From Coenobita brevimanus (taxonomy: Eukaryota; Arthropoda; Malacostraca; Decapoda; Coenobitidae), in assembly GCA_032717465.1 (NCBI GenBank), contig CM064671.1, positions 53,569,991-53,633,990 on the forward strand: a stretch of 64,000 nucleotides of DNA, written 5' to 3'. Each line of letters starts with the position of its first letter. Within the stretch, counting starts at the first letter, position 1. Made by a program: the position numbers and the translations under genes. Below the pieces are notes generated by a model. That model did not search any database. It worked only from the letters and a program-made list of their open reading frames with translations, and was not told where the DNA came from. Shown piece after piece: positions 1-10,425 of this stretch.

Positions 1-1744
1 TTGCTATGTTTACCGAAAGCTTTCCATCCAATAATAATGCGTCTTTTTATTTCGCTACCATGATTTTTTGTTAATTTTAGTATTTGCCCCAAGTATTTGT
101 GCTCTTCGATTTCTTCAAGATTTTCTTCACTTATTCTGATGACACTCTTTGTTGTTTGGGAATTAAACATAAATTTTTCTCTGGTTCATCTTCATCCTTA
201 TTTTGAGACGTTCTCTGTTCAGGCCATTTAACATTTCTTGCAATGTCTCTGCTGTTTCTGAGATGAAGACGATATCTGTAAATCTTAAATGGTTTAGCTT
301 TTCTCCATGTTCAACCTTTTTTTTCTTTTCCCAGTCTAGCTTTCTGATAATATTCCCTAGGCATGTTGTAAATAATTTTAGTGACATTGTATCTCCCTGA
401 TGCTCGCCCTTCTCAATCTTAATTTTTTCCAAGTCCTTATGAAATTTAACTGTAGCAGTTCCTTCTTTATCAATGTTTTCGAGTAATTTTACAATGTTTC
501 ATTCACTCCTTGTTCTCGCAATGAATGTATAATTGCTATGCACTCCACTGAGTCGAGAGCCTCTTTCGTAATCAACGAAATCTAAGTACAGTGGTTTATT
601 ACTTCTGTAGTTTTCTCAGTATGATCAGTAGTTGAGTACCCGCTTCGGAATTCTGATGGTTTTCCCCCAAATTTTTAGTTATTCTTTTCGTAAGGACTTC
701 AGTGAAGAGTTTGTAAATGACTGATAATAAGCTAATGGGTCGATAGTTACTAAGATCTCTTGAGTCACCTTTTCTGTAAAGTAAAATAACTACCGGTATT
801 ACATTACACCATATTTTGGGAATTTTCTTCTTTTTTATACAGAGTAAATAAGTAAGCATGAATGTTTTGTACTTCTACTCCTGCATCCAAAAGCCAGCTA
901 CTTTTCTATCTTCTCCCGGAGCCTTCCCTCTTTTCAATTTTTTAAGAGAAATATTTACTTCGACTTGTGTTACCTCAGGTATTTCACTTGTGTCAGCTGA
1001 AAAGTTAGCTATTGGTACTATTGTCTTTGATCAATACAATTCTTTGTAGAATTCTTCAACTCTCATCACCATCTTGTCTCTGCATATAATGACTTCACCT
1101 TTTTTGTGTTCAAATGATGTAATTTGTTGCTTTGCTAATGTCATCTCACTTCGGACCTGTTTCAGCCTTTTTTTCTCTCTTTTGATGGTTTGTTTGATCT
1201 GGTCCATGTTTCTCATTCTTTTTTCATACCATTGTCTCTTGTTGATAAGCCTTTTTAATTCTGCTTGTTCTATTTCATTTTTGTTTTTACTTTCATTTTT
1301 TTTTTTCATAAGCTCAGATGTCTTTTCTCAGTACTTCTTGGCTTTGGTTGTATTAAGTTTTCCTACTACCTCCGCCGATTCTCTGAGCACTTTTGTTAGT
1401 CTGTCATTCAGCTCATCAATGTCACATTCAGTATTGCTTAGAGCCTGAGATCTGTTCCTTATTTCCAACTGAAAGGCTGCTTTGTTTTCGTTTACTTTTA
1501 CTGGGCATAACTTTTTACCTTTAATCATCTTCTTTCATTCACTTCTGAAATTGAATCTGGCTGCGCAACCCACCATTCTACAGTATGGTCACTTCCTATA
1601 ATTACTTTGTTGATAACTGACATTTGTGATCGTGTCATTCTTATCTGCTATTACACTGTAAAGTGAGTTCATTCTTTTTTCTCCTTCTGGGCTTCTCCAG
1701 GTGCACTCTCTCCTTGTTCTTTTGTGAAAGAATGTGTTCAAGCT
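1..1744 (-). mobile_element. RTE-clade LINE fragment (copy 1), 3' end beyond the window
   Basis: A broken RTE-type non-LTR retrotransposon read on the minus strand. From its 5' side: an endonuclease tail with a GSDH-like motif (about 1560-1740), a lysine-rich linker (1031-1528, including VEEFYKELY), the RT finger motif LSNYRPISLLSVIYKLF (about 740-790) and the RT palm (163-432, HQGDTMSLKLFTTCLGNI and HLRFTDIVFIS). The catalytic FADD has become FTDI, so this copy is dead. Frameshifts separate the blocks. The element runs off the left edge of the window (an EEHKYLGQILK-like segment near 70-110), and on its 5' side it stops where the Harbinger-like remnant begins. Family is assigned from remembered RT motifs. 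Confidence 0.85.
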
Positions 1745-1746
1745 AC

Positions 1747-2676
1747 GGCCGCAGCCGTCTGCCAGCCAACCGACATGTCACGGATATCTTCTCGAGAAAT
1801 CCTGGCTGACTTGCTGGCGACTTGATGCCGGCCTGATGGATTAGTGATGGCTCATGTGAACGAGGACACTTAGCATATCCCTCCATTCCACCGACGCGTT
1901 GTTACCGCCTTGTCCATGTTGATAACTCTTACAATTCATTGTTTGGCATCATGGTCGAAGTAACAAAAATTTTGAAGTAAAAAATAAATTGTTTGCCGTA
2001 AGGTTTATAATTCATAGTTTGCATTTTGCAAAATCTATTATATAAATATATTTCATGATTATTTAGAGCACCCATGATAAAAGATTATGTTTTGTGATGT
2101 GACAGTTTTTTTTTTTTTTTTTTTTTTTTTGAGAATGAGAAAAAAGTATTCAGTTTTCTTAAGATTTTACAATTTGTACTTTGATTTTTGTTATATCAGT
2201 AAAATGCATGCAATAAGTACAGCTTCTTTTTCTTAGCAGACTGATAGTCTTTCTTTTGCAGGTATTGTTTCTCGGCAGTTTGTGTTCATCTTTGTCAGAT
2301 CCATTGAGTTTTTTGTAGTAATCAACGAAACTTGCCTTGGACATTATGAAGTAATGGTAGAATTTTACCTCACCATCTGCCAGTTCTTTATTCGGGGTCC
2401 AGAATTCTCCCTCGAACTTTCTCATTTTCAGTGACTTAAATACCCATAACCTTTTCATCTTTCCACGACCTTTTTCTTCCTCCTGTTCTTCTAACAATAG
2501 AACAAATGCCGCCAGATTCCTTAGAGACCGTCTGGCCATGATCCTTACGCAACAATGAGCACACACTGAATGACGATGCTGGACGAACCGGGAATGCGTC
2601 ATGTGAATATGCAACATTCTGACGGCGTCAAGCCGGTGAGTTACCTGTCGGAACCAAAATGGGTTTGTGAATCGGC
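1747..2676 (-). mobile_element. PIF/Harbinger-like non-autonomous remnant
   Basis: A block between the RTE fragment and unassigned DNA. Its right end reads GAATCGGCC followed by TTA, as expected for a Harbinger end with a TWA target duplication. The left end (GGCCGCAGCCGTCTGCC) is only loosely similar in inverted orientation, and its flanking duplication (CTA) is degraded. The inner arms share several blocks, such as CTTGATGCCG/CTTGACGCCG and the CATGTGAACG/CACATGACGC region. It contains a truncated transposase N-terminus, listed separately, and a poly(T) run at about 2107-2130. The boundaries are inferred. Confidence 0.5.
2159..2617 (-). pseudogene. Truncated Harbinger-type transposase N-terminus
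   Basis: A minus-strand open frame of 152 codons. Residues about 28-100 resemble the N-terminal region of PIF/Harbinger nucleases (HARBI1-like): a basic and acidic stretch with LLLEEQEEEKGRG, then KRLWVFKSLKMRKFEGEFW and VKFYHYFIMSKASFVDYY. This matches the family pattern R.WV..L..R..GEF...EL....F..YFRMS...F. The DDE nuclease body that should follow is absent; the frame ends in unrelated Lys/Arg-rich sequence. It is therefore a deletion derivative, not a functional transposase. A MITE that captured the transposase N-terminus is the simplest reading. Confidence 0.55.
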
Positions 2677-3190
2677 CTTATAAATAAAGGAAAACAGCTC
2701 CCTAAATCAATATTTTTGTATATATGTTTTTTGATGATTTTTGGATTGTATATCATAATATTGTGCATTTGTCAATGATTGTACACCATTTCTAATGTAC
2801 TGGTACAAGTATGATTTTTTGTGTCATTTGAATTTGGAATGTGCCATTATCATCTGGAATGTGGAGTTTGTTAAATATTTCTTCAGCCATTTCAGAAGTA
2901 TAGTTATTATTATTATTATTATTATAGTAGTAGTAGTATAATTGTAGGAATATGACTTCCATGTCAGCTTATAAATCATTCATGTCTGCAGCAGTAGCAA
3001 CGGTATAGTTATTCGACAGTTTTTAGATCATTAACTGTGAGAATTTCTCCTATATAAAATGTAATTGTCTTATATTAGCATGAATAAAACAGATTAATAT
3101 AACATCAGTTACAGGGTTCATTCTCACACCGCTTTCGGTAACATGAAATGAGAAACATTATAAATTCTAAGTTTGGAATTATGGGACTAG
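2677..3190. other. Unassigned AT-rich DNA with a short ATT/AGT trinucleotide run
   Basis: No coding signal was seen on either strand. A short trinucleotide tract (ATT then AGT) lies at about 2908-2938. The rest looks like ordinary intergenic or intronic DNA. Confidence 0.5.
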
Positions 3191-3194
3191 AATG

Positions 3195-3420
3195 TATTTG
3201 TGATGTGATGAGGAGTAGGCTGAGATAGTCTGGCCATGGGGAAAGGATGAAGGAAGTGAACGCAGAGGATGAGGGGTAAGAACTCTGAAGGCAGAGGTGA
3301 AAGAGACAGATCGATGTGGGATGACATCATAGAGTGTGTCCTCAGGGACAATAGAAAGAACAGAAATTGCTGGAGATCGAGTAACGTGGAGAGCCGGCAT
3401 TAGGTGACCATGGCCAAGTC
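3195..3420 (+). pseudogene. 3' tail of a LINE (RLRWxGHVERM module)
   Basis: In plus-strand translation this begins MRSRLRWSGHVERMKE and continues with stops and frameshifts through a basic region to about 3420. The R.RWFGHVERM motif lies in the extreme C-terminus of several arthropod LINE polymerases. No RT domain lies upstream, so this is a 5'-truncated, decayed insertion. It differs from the LINE-H copies elsewhere in the window. Confidence 0.6.
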
Positions 3421-4006
3421 ATGTAAACATGGTGGGGCCTGTTTTAAAACGGAAATGAAACGAAGTGCCATTCAGAAAAGGTCACCCCCACGCCCAACAG
3501 ATTAACTAAGGGACTAATTCTTAACTTTGCCTTGTGACCCTCTCTTAAACCAATTGTCTTCAAAAGCGATATTCTTTTGCCACCCGCAGACCTTTTATTA
3601 ATCATGGTGCAAATCTGAGTAAAAGTTTTTTAGTTCATCCTATATTTCCATTGATAATTTGGGCTCTTTTTCTGAAAACCGAATCTCCTCATGCTTTGCT
3701 GTGGCTCAGTCTTTCCATCACGTTTGGTCACAGTCAACCCAAACATTTTGATTTTTGTCAAATATTTGATCTTGCACTGTGACCTCGTTCTTTGATGGAC
3801 TGTCCTCAAATTTGAATCCAATCATTTTTGTTTTACCCTTAACGTTTCGACCAAGGTGTTTTAAATCATATAAATACTGTTTGGGTTGACCTTGTCATGT
3901 GACACTGCTCTTTGATCCTATACTCGCAAAATAAAAATGTAATTATTTTTTCTGAGATTTAATGCTTTCACCAGGTTTGGTTAAAATTCATATAGATATA
4001 AATATT

Positions 4007-4008
<2 letters not shown>
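3421..4008. other. Unassigned stretch
   Basis: No recognisable gene or element. A 63-codon minus-strand frame at 3630-3821 has no recognisable motif and is treated as chance. Confidence 0.45.

Positions 4009-4078
<70 letters not shown>
4009..4078. repeat. (AC)n microsatellite
   Basis: Uninterrupted AC dinucleotide run of about 35 units. Confidence 0.98.
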
Positions 4079-4081
<3 letters not shown>

Positions 4082-4359
4082 TCATAAACTGACTATCGCT
4101 GACTGAATTTTCTTACCAAAAAAAGTCGTCCATGCCTCCCTCACTGCCGTTTCACTAAGTTTAGTTTGATTCAGATAAAAACTACTTTAGCTGATTTTCA
4201 CATATGTTCTTCGTGTTTACTTTTTCCCCTATGACCTAGGCCTATGACTGATTTATTTTCAGACTGAATGACTTCACCCATATTCTCAAACGAACCTCTC
4301 CACAAAAATTGGCTTAAATTTATTTAAAGCTATTAATCTGACGGTATTATGCTACCCTG

Positions 4360-4360
<1 letters not shown>

Positions 4361-4450
<90 letters not shown>
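4361..4450. repeat. (CT)n microsatellite followed by (AC)5
   Basis: About 40 CT units switching directly to ACACACACAC at 4441-4450: a compound microsatellite. Confidence 0.98.
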
Positions 4451-4451
<1 letters not shown>

Positions 4452-5500
4452 AAATAAAAAAATAATAAAAACGAGTCCCTTGTTTGACCGTCAGCTTTCC
4501 CACCAAGTTTTGTCCATATTAAATCTAGATTGTTGTGGCAGTTTCTAATTCACAAATTACACGTTGATCGAAATATGATCTTCCTTTATGATCTTGGCCC
4601 TTAACTGGTACATTTTTAAATTAAAAAAAAAATATCGTTTTTGTTCTACCCTGCAGTATTTTGCACAGGTTGCTCTAAACAGAGAACATTTAGTTGATTT
4701 CTCATTCTCACCTTGACCTCCGAGCTGATCCTATAAAAAACGATTGGTTAATCTGTTGACTGCCTTCTCAGTCTTTCCACGTTTGCTTAAAATCAGGTTA
4801 ATCTGTTTGAGTCATTTTGTGCACACACACAGACACAGGTTCGCCTGCGGTATAATATTACACCTCCCTGGCTATCGCATGCATTGGTGTACTAACAGGT
4901 ATGCTCGGAGATACTAAAGTCAATGTTTTTTACGCGAAATTTTTTCTCGAGGAAACCATACAGGTATCTTGCATGCTTATCTCTCCCTGCCCGAACTTAG
5001 TCTGATGTACTGTATAATTAGTTTTTCTGTATCCAGATAATTTTATTTTGCGGAGACACTTTACAAACTGGAAGTGTTTGATATTTTCTTCATTAACTTT
5101 TTCAGTACGAGATAACTTAAAAAGTTATGTAATAGTTTCGGGGGTAGCAAGAGTAAACTTTGAAAAATGAACATAATTTTTTGTTTTATCGTCACCATCA
5201 TCATCATCATCAACCTACCAGGTCACATGTAAACGGTTCGCAGGCATTCACAGCATCTAAAATCCTGGTTCCACTTGACTCACCTAAACATCTTCACATA
5301 CTGTGCTTCATCTTCTTCCTCTGTAAGTAGATTTCACACATATACAGGGCAGTCCATATACTACGCATCTCATTCCTTGTGTTTTGCAGTTACGACGTAC
5401 TGTAGTCTGCTGGTGTGACAATTACAGATATTTAGGTTGTTTCATGAAATGTCTAGTTCATTACGCAATCAGTCAAGGTATTAAAGCTGACAGTTATGAA
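4451..5500. other. Unassigned stretch
   Basis: AT-rich sequence with a short (CAT)n run near 5197-5215. I see no coding or RNA gene evidence. Confidence 0.45.
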
Positions 5501-5517
5501 GCAGCTATGGAATGCAT

Positions 5518-5556
5518 TCCTGGGTTCGATTCCTTTGACGGGAATCGAACCCAGGA
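5518..5556. repeat. Perfect 16-bp inverted repeat made of two head-to-head B-box-like sequences
   Basis: The arm TCCTGGGTTCGATTCC (5518-5533) is followed by the 7-nt loop TTTGACG and the exact inverse arm GGAATCGAACCCAGGA (5541-5556). Both arms contain GGTTCGATTCC, which fits the RNA polymerase III B-box consensus, on opposite strands. Confidence 0.9.
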
Positions 5557-5600
5557 TTTTTTGATGAGAGCCAGGCAGCTTTCCACTGCACCAAGCCTAA
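5536..5600 (-). repeat. tRNA-like pseudo-promoter (possible SINE head)
   Basis: On the minus strand, TGGTGCAGTGG (complement of 5583-5593) fits an A box. A perfect B box GGTTCGATTCC (complement of 5541-5551) follows at tRNA-like spacing, 53 nt from A-box start to B-box end. The presumptive acceptor arms do not pair and the T stem is imperfect, so it is not an intact tRNA gene. A tRNA pseudogene or the head of a tRNA-derived SINE are both possible. A second weaker B-box-like string, GGATTCGAGACC, lies on the same strand near 5806-5817. Confidence 0.5.
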
Positions 5601-6915
5601 GGAAAAGTGGTTTCACCTTGTTACATAACCTGTAACGAAGGTACCCTAGTCCTCCACTGTGGGGCTGTAAAGGAAGAGGCAACCTCCTGCCACAAGGGCA
5701 AATAAAAGCTTTTAATCAAACCCTGAGCACTTCCAGCACTTCACTCTGATTAAATCAATTTGTAATGAAACCAGAAAATTCATCTATATTACCATTGCTG
5801 TGCTAGGTCTCGAATCCGTGACTTTTAGATGCGTTTGTACAGGTTCCTTTCATGAAACTGATGAAGTTGACTAAGCCGTACCTGTAATGCACAAAACTGC
5901 GATGCTTAATTTATGGGAATCCTACATATTATCTTGATCTGATATCACTGGTCATCTTTAATATACACTAGGTTAAGGATGCCAAACCAGTTAGTTAACT
6001 AATATTTATTATATGTACTGTACATCTAGTAGAATGGGTGATATAGCCACTTTCACCATCACAGATTAAAGGAGAGCCATCCTTATTGTGTCAGTACCAA
6101 TATGCACATGAACTTCAGATGGTATAGTGCTTTTACACTGCCTTGTTCTGAAATTCCGTCCTTTTGTATCTTACTTTGCGTAGCTATATTGCAGGAAAAG
6201 ACAAATCTACAACTTTACCTCCTTCCCAAATCACTTCTTCACCACCAACACCACATTCGTGTTAATCTCTTCATACAGCTTAATAAAAAAGATGGTGGGA
6301 GATCAGACTTAAGCTTGGTTACAGTAAAACAGTTATATTGAAGGTCTGTACAGCCAGTTAATATTCTGGGTGTAAATTAGAGGAGACACTTGAGAGGAGA
6401 AGTTCAGCACACAGCACCACAGCAGAGGCAACACCACCCAACGCCACTACCACGAACATTCCCTGCAGAATTAGTGTTACCGGTAACATTATATTGCTAA
6501 TATTAATACTGTACTAATAATTTACTGAAATGTGTCTCACCCACGCCTTGATTCAGCATGATAGGGTATGCAGTGAAAGCTGTATTTACTGGCAGTTATG
6601 GTGTAATTAATATTACATAGCGGTATACACTAAATTCAGTAAACATAAAAGATGTTGATCAAGGTGTGTGGAGAATTACGCTACAGAATTATGGGCGACT
6701 TTATTAGTTTGTTAAATTGCCCTATAAATGTTTGTGGAATTTACATAACACATTGCATTGTACTAGCGTCTGAAGTAGGATAACGTATATAGCACTGCTA
6801 GAGTGTGTGATATTATAGTAACAGATGACATTCTACATTCGTGAGGAATCTGGATAGGAGATGGCGAAGAACGAGTATAACCGATGGCAATGAATGAGTG
6901 TGTGGAAGTAGAATA
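5601..6915. other. Unassigned stretch, possibly partly SINE-derived
   Basis: No coding evidence. The 79-codon plus frame at 6102-6341 has no recognisable motif. A CAC/CAA-rich patch occurs around 6400-6460. Confidence 0.4.
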
Positions 6916-6919
6916 ACAC

Positions 6920-7065
6920 AAGTGGTTGTGGGCCTTTCGGGCCCTCTCGCACTTGCTCCTGCGGAGGGTTCACGCGCTGCGTGCTTGCTTTCTTGTGCTT
7001 CGCACTCGTTTCCTCGTGCTTCTCACTCGTTTCCTCGCGCTTTGCGCGCTTGTTGCGATCATTTC
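6920..7065. repeat. GC-rich patch with ~22-bp tandem repeats and a GGGCC palindrome
   Basis: An abrupt CpG-rich island inside AT-rich DNA. It begins with the palindrome GGGCCTTTCGGGCCC and contains about three units of a roughly 21-23-bp repeat (CTTCGCACTCGTTTCCTCGTG and variants), ending at GCGCGCTTGTTGCG. No gene was recognised. It may be the end of an unidentified element, since the next ~400 bp also differ in style from the surroundings. Confidence 0.6.
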
Positions 7066-7489
7066 AGGTAATCCGAGTGCTGTTCTAGTCTAACAACCAC
7101 TAAGGCAACAGCGCGGGAAACGCACAGGAAAAATGTTCAATTCGGTGGCTCAGATCGTCTAAAAAATATAGGGTCGTGGCACATGGCTCGAGTAGACTCG
7201 ATTTCTAAAAGTCTCGGTACCGAATGAACTGTTTCCCGAATCAAACTTTGATCGCTCTTAACTCTAATAGAAAATCATCAATCTAGAAAGCCATCAAAAT
7301 CTCTATGGTGAACGCAACTTTAATTTCACGCACTCAGACCGGGAGCGGCATTATTGGGTCAAAATTTAATTGCTCATTAAATATACTAAAAGTTTTTCAA
7401 ACGTGATGGGACCAAGTTTTTTCACAGTGAATTTTTTGCGATTTTTGTGCCAATTTTGTTACGATTTGAGTGTGTAGTTTCGGCTGCCC
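7066..7489. other. Unassigned stretch
   Basis: No open frame or RNA gene recognised. The sequence may belong with the GC-rich patch upstream. Confidence 0.35.
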
Positions 7490-7583
7490 AAAACACACAC
7501 ACACACACACACATACACACACATATACACACACATACACACACACACACACACATGGCTACTGCTATATTAGATATAGCATG

Positions 7584-7627
<44 letters not shown>

Positions 7628-7788
7628 TAACCGATGACACTGTAAATATGTTTGGAATTTGGATAGTAGACGGTATTGTAAAAATGTGAGGAAATAGGGC
7701 AACAACTGGCATTTCAAATATAGCCTATGCGTTATTAGAATAACAGATGGTACTGTGACTATATATGGAATGAGAACAACAGATGGCA

Positions 7789-7845
<57 letters not shown>
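7490..7845. repeat. Cluster of (AC)n and (GT)n microsatellites
   Basis: Interrupted AC runs at about 7491-7555, a GT run at 7588-7625 and another at 7795-7842. They are separated by degenerate sequence in which ACAGATGGCA/ACCGATGACA-like motifs recur, so the array looks like a decayed longer tandem array. Confidence 0.9.
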
Positions 7846-8897
<1,052 letters not shown>

Positions 8898-8901
8898 TTA
8901 A

Positions 8902-9659
8902 CCCGCCCCGTCCCGACGACGTATGGGTACGTCACCACGATTTGCATTTGCCAGTCCCGGCGACGTACCAGTACGTCGTGCAATTGCAAGGTACCTAATT
9001 TGCACAATTTTCAATTTTCGCACGTGATTTTTCGTATGTATACACGGGACACCTTCCTCTATTCCTGTACAAGATACCAAGCAGGGACAATGCCTTACAC
9101 TGCATAACCTCCCCCCTCCCCCCCTCACGCCATTGTCTTGGCAAAGGACCTGTTACCAGTGACCTGGCTAGTAAAGTTATTCAGGGTCAGAGTGATTCCC
9201 CAATCGATGACAATGTGGAGGACAATGTTTACATAGCATTAGAAGAAGAAACAGCCAGAAATAATGATCAGGTAGTGTGGCAAAAATAGGTCAGGTATGG
9301 TGATTAGTTAGTGAGTGAAACAATGCTTATAATGCCTTTATTACTGCTTGAAAACCAATATACTGTCATACTACATATACATTCGTACCAAGTAAATAAA
9401 TAAATACCGTTTATGAGTGGATAAAATAGTTACCCTCCCATAAAACTCGTTTTCTTTGGTGCCAGCATGTTAGAAAACCCACTCAGGTAAGGAGGAACTC
9501 CTACCTGGATTGGGCACTTTAAACCTCAGGAGAGCGATTTCTCTATGAATTTTCGATGTTTCTCACCAAAAGCGAAGGTTTTAGCCAAAAAAAAAAAAAT
9601 CAAAAATACCTCGGGACTGGGGGATGTCAGAGGTGCGGAAAACCTCGGGACGTGACGGG
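8902..9659 (+). mobile_element. piggyBac family B, copy B1 (758-bp deletion derivative)
   Basis: Flanked by TTAA at 8898-8901 and 9660-9663. The left end reads CCCGCCCCGTCCCGACG. The right end, inverted, reads CCCGTCACGTCCCGAGG. The same left arm (including GCAATTGCAAGGT) and right arm (including CGCTTTTGGT.AGAAACA) occur at the ends of copies at 43.5-45.3 kb and 58.0-60.4 kb, where they are in the opposite orientation. A residual coding scrap at about 9140-9290 (plus) contains DSPIDDNVED, matching the N-terminal acidic region kept in B3 (DSPLDDDVVD). There is no catalytic domain. Confidence 0.85.
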
Positions 9660-9689
9660 TTAAATGTCAAAACCAACCTGCCTAGCCCC

Positions 9690-9743
9690 TGGCTCCTACG
9701 CTCCTCATGGGACAACATGGAATTGGGTGATGGATTGATAGAT

Positions 9744-9781
<38 letters not shown>

Positions 9782-10341
9782 GAAAACATATAGTGAGTGG
9801 ATGAGAAATAGGGTTGCGGAAGATGTTGGGAGACGGAAGAGAGAGTTATATGCACAGAAGAAGAGAGGTGAAAAGATTATTGAGAGTAAAAGGAGGTTGG
9901 ATAAGTCATTTGGAAGAAACTTGAGTATAAAGTGGAGGGAATGTAAGAAAATGTTCTGGAAAGAGGTAAAAAGAGTTAGACAGGGTGGCAATGATGTTAG
10001 TCGGGAGTAAAAGATAAAAACAGTAGATTACTAGTGAAGAAAGGAGAAAAAGTGAGCAGATGGAGGGAACACTTTAAGGAATGGTTGAACACAGAGAATG
10101 AATGTAATGCAAGTATAAGTGGCTGGGGAATGGCTGTGAGGAGGGATGTGAGAAGACAGGAAGAATGCAGTAGGATGGAAGTTGTGGAAGCAATGAAGAA
10201 AGGTAAAATGGGGAAAGCCCCAGGAACTGGTGGAGTGTGAGGTGAAATGCTGAAGCATGGGGGAGAGATAGTAGTAGAATGGATGTGGAAGATGTGCAGG
10301 TTGGCCTGGGAGGAAGGTAGAGTCCCAGAGGATTAGAAGCC

Positions 10342-10342
<1 letters not shown>
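9690..10342 (+). mobile_element. LINE-H fragment (copy H1)
   Basis: Plus-strand translation gives the linker and RT start of a LINE: KMFWKEVKRVRQGG, then SRWREHFKEWLNTENE, then VVEAMKKGKMGKAPGTGGV and EEGRVPED. Stops and frameshifts interrupt it. The fragment contains a (TA)n run at about 9746-9778 and ends where a second (TA)n tract starts. Copies H2 and H4 are close relatives; H3 is a more distant one. Confidence 0.8.

Positions 10343-10344
<2 letters not shown>

Positions 10345-10424
<80 letters not shown>
10345..10424. repeat. (TA)n microsatellite between two LINE ends
   Basis: About 40 TA units between the end of LINE-H fragment H1 and the 3' end of the Jockey element on the opposite strand. 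Other LINE ends in this window also abut (TA)n tracts. Confidence 0.95.

Positions 10425-10425
<1 letters not shown>

Noticed and set aside
4009..4078. Regular repeats as a CRISPR array
   Set aside because: This is eukaryotic DNA; the repeats are simple microsatellites without spacers.
5536..5600. A functional tRNA gene
   Set aside because: A and B boxes are good, but the acceptor and T stems do not pair properly.
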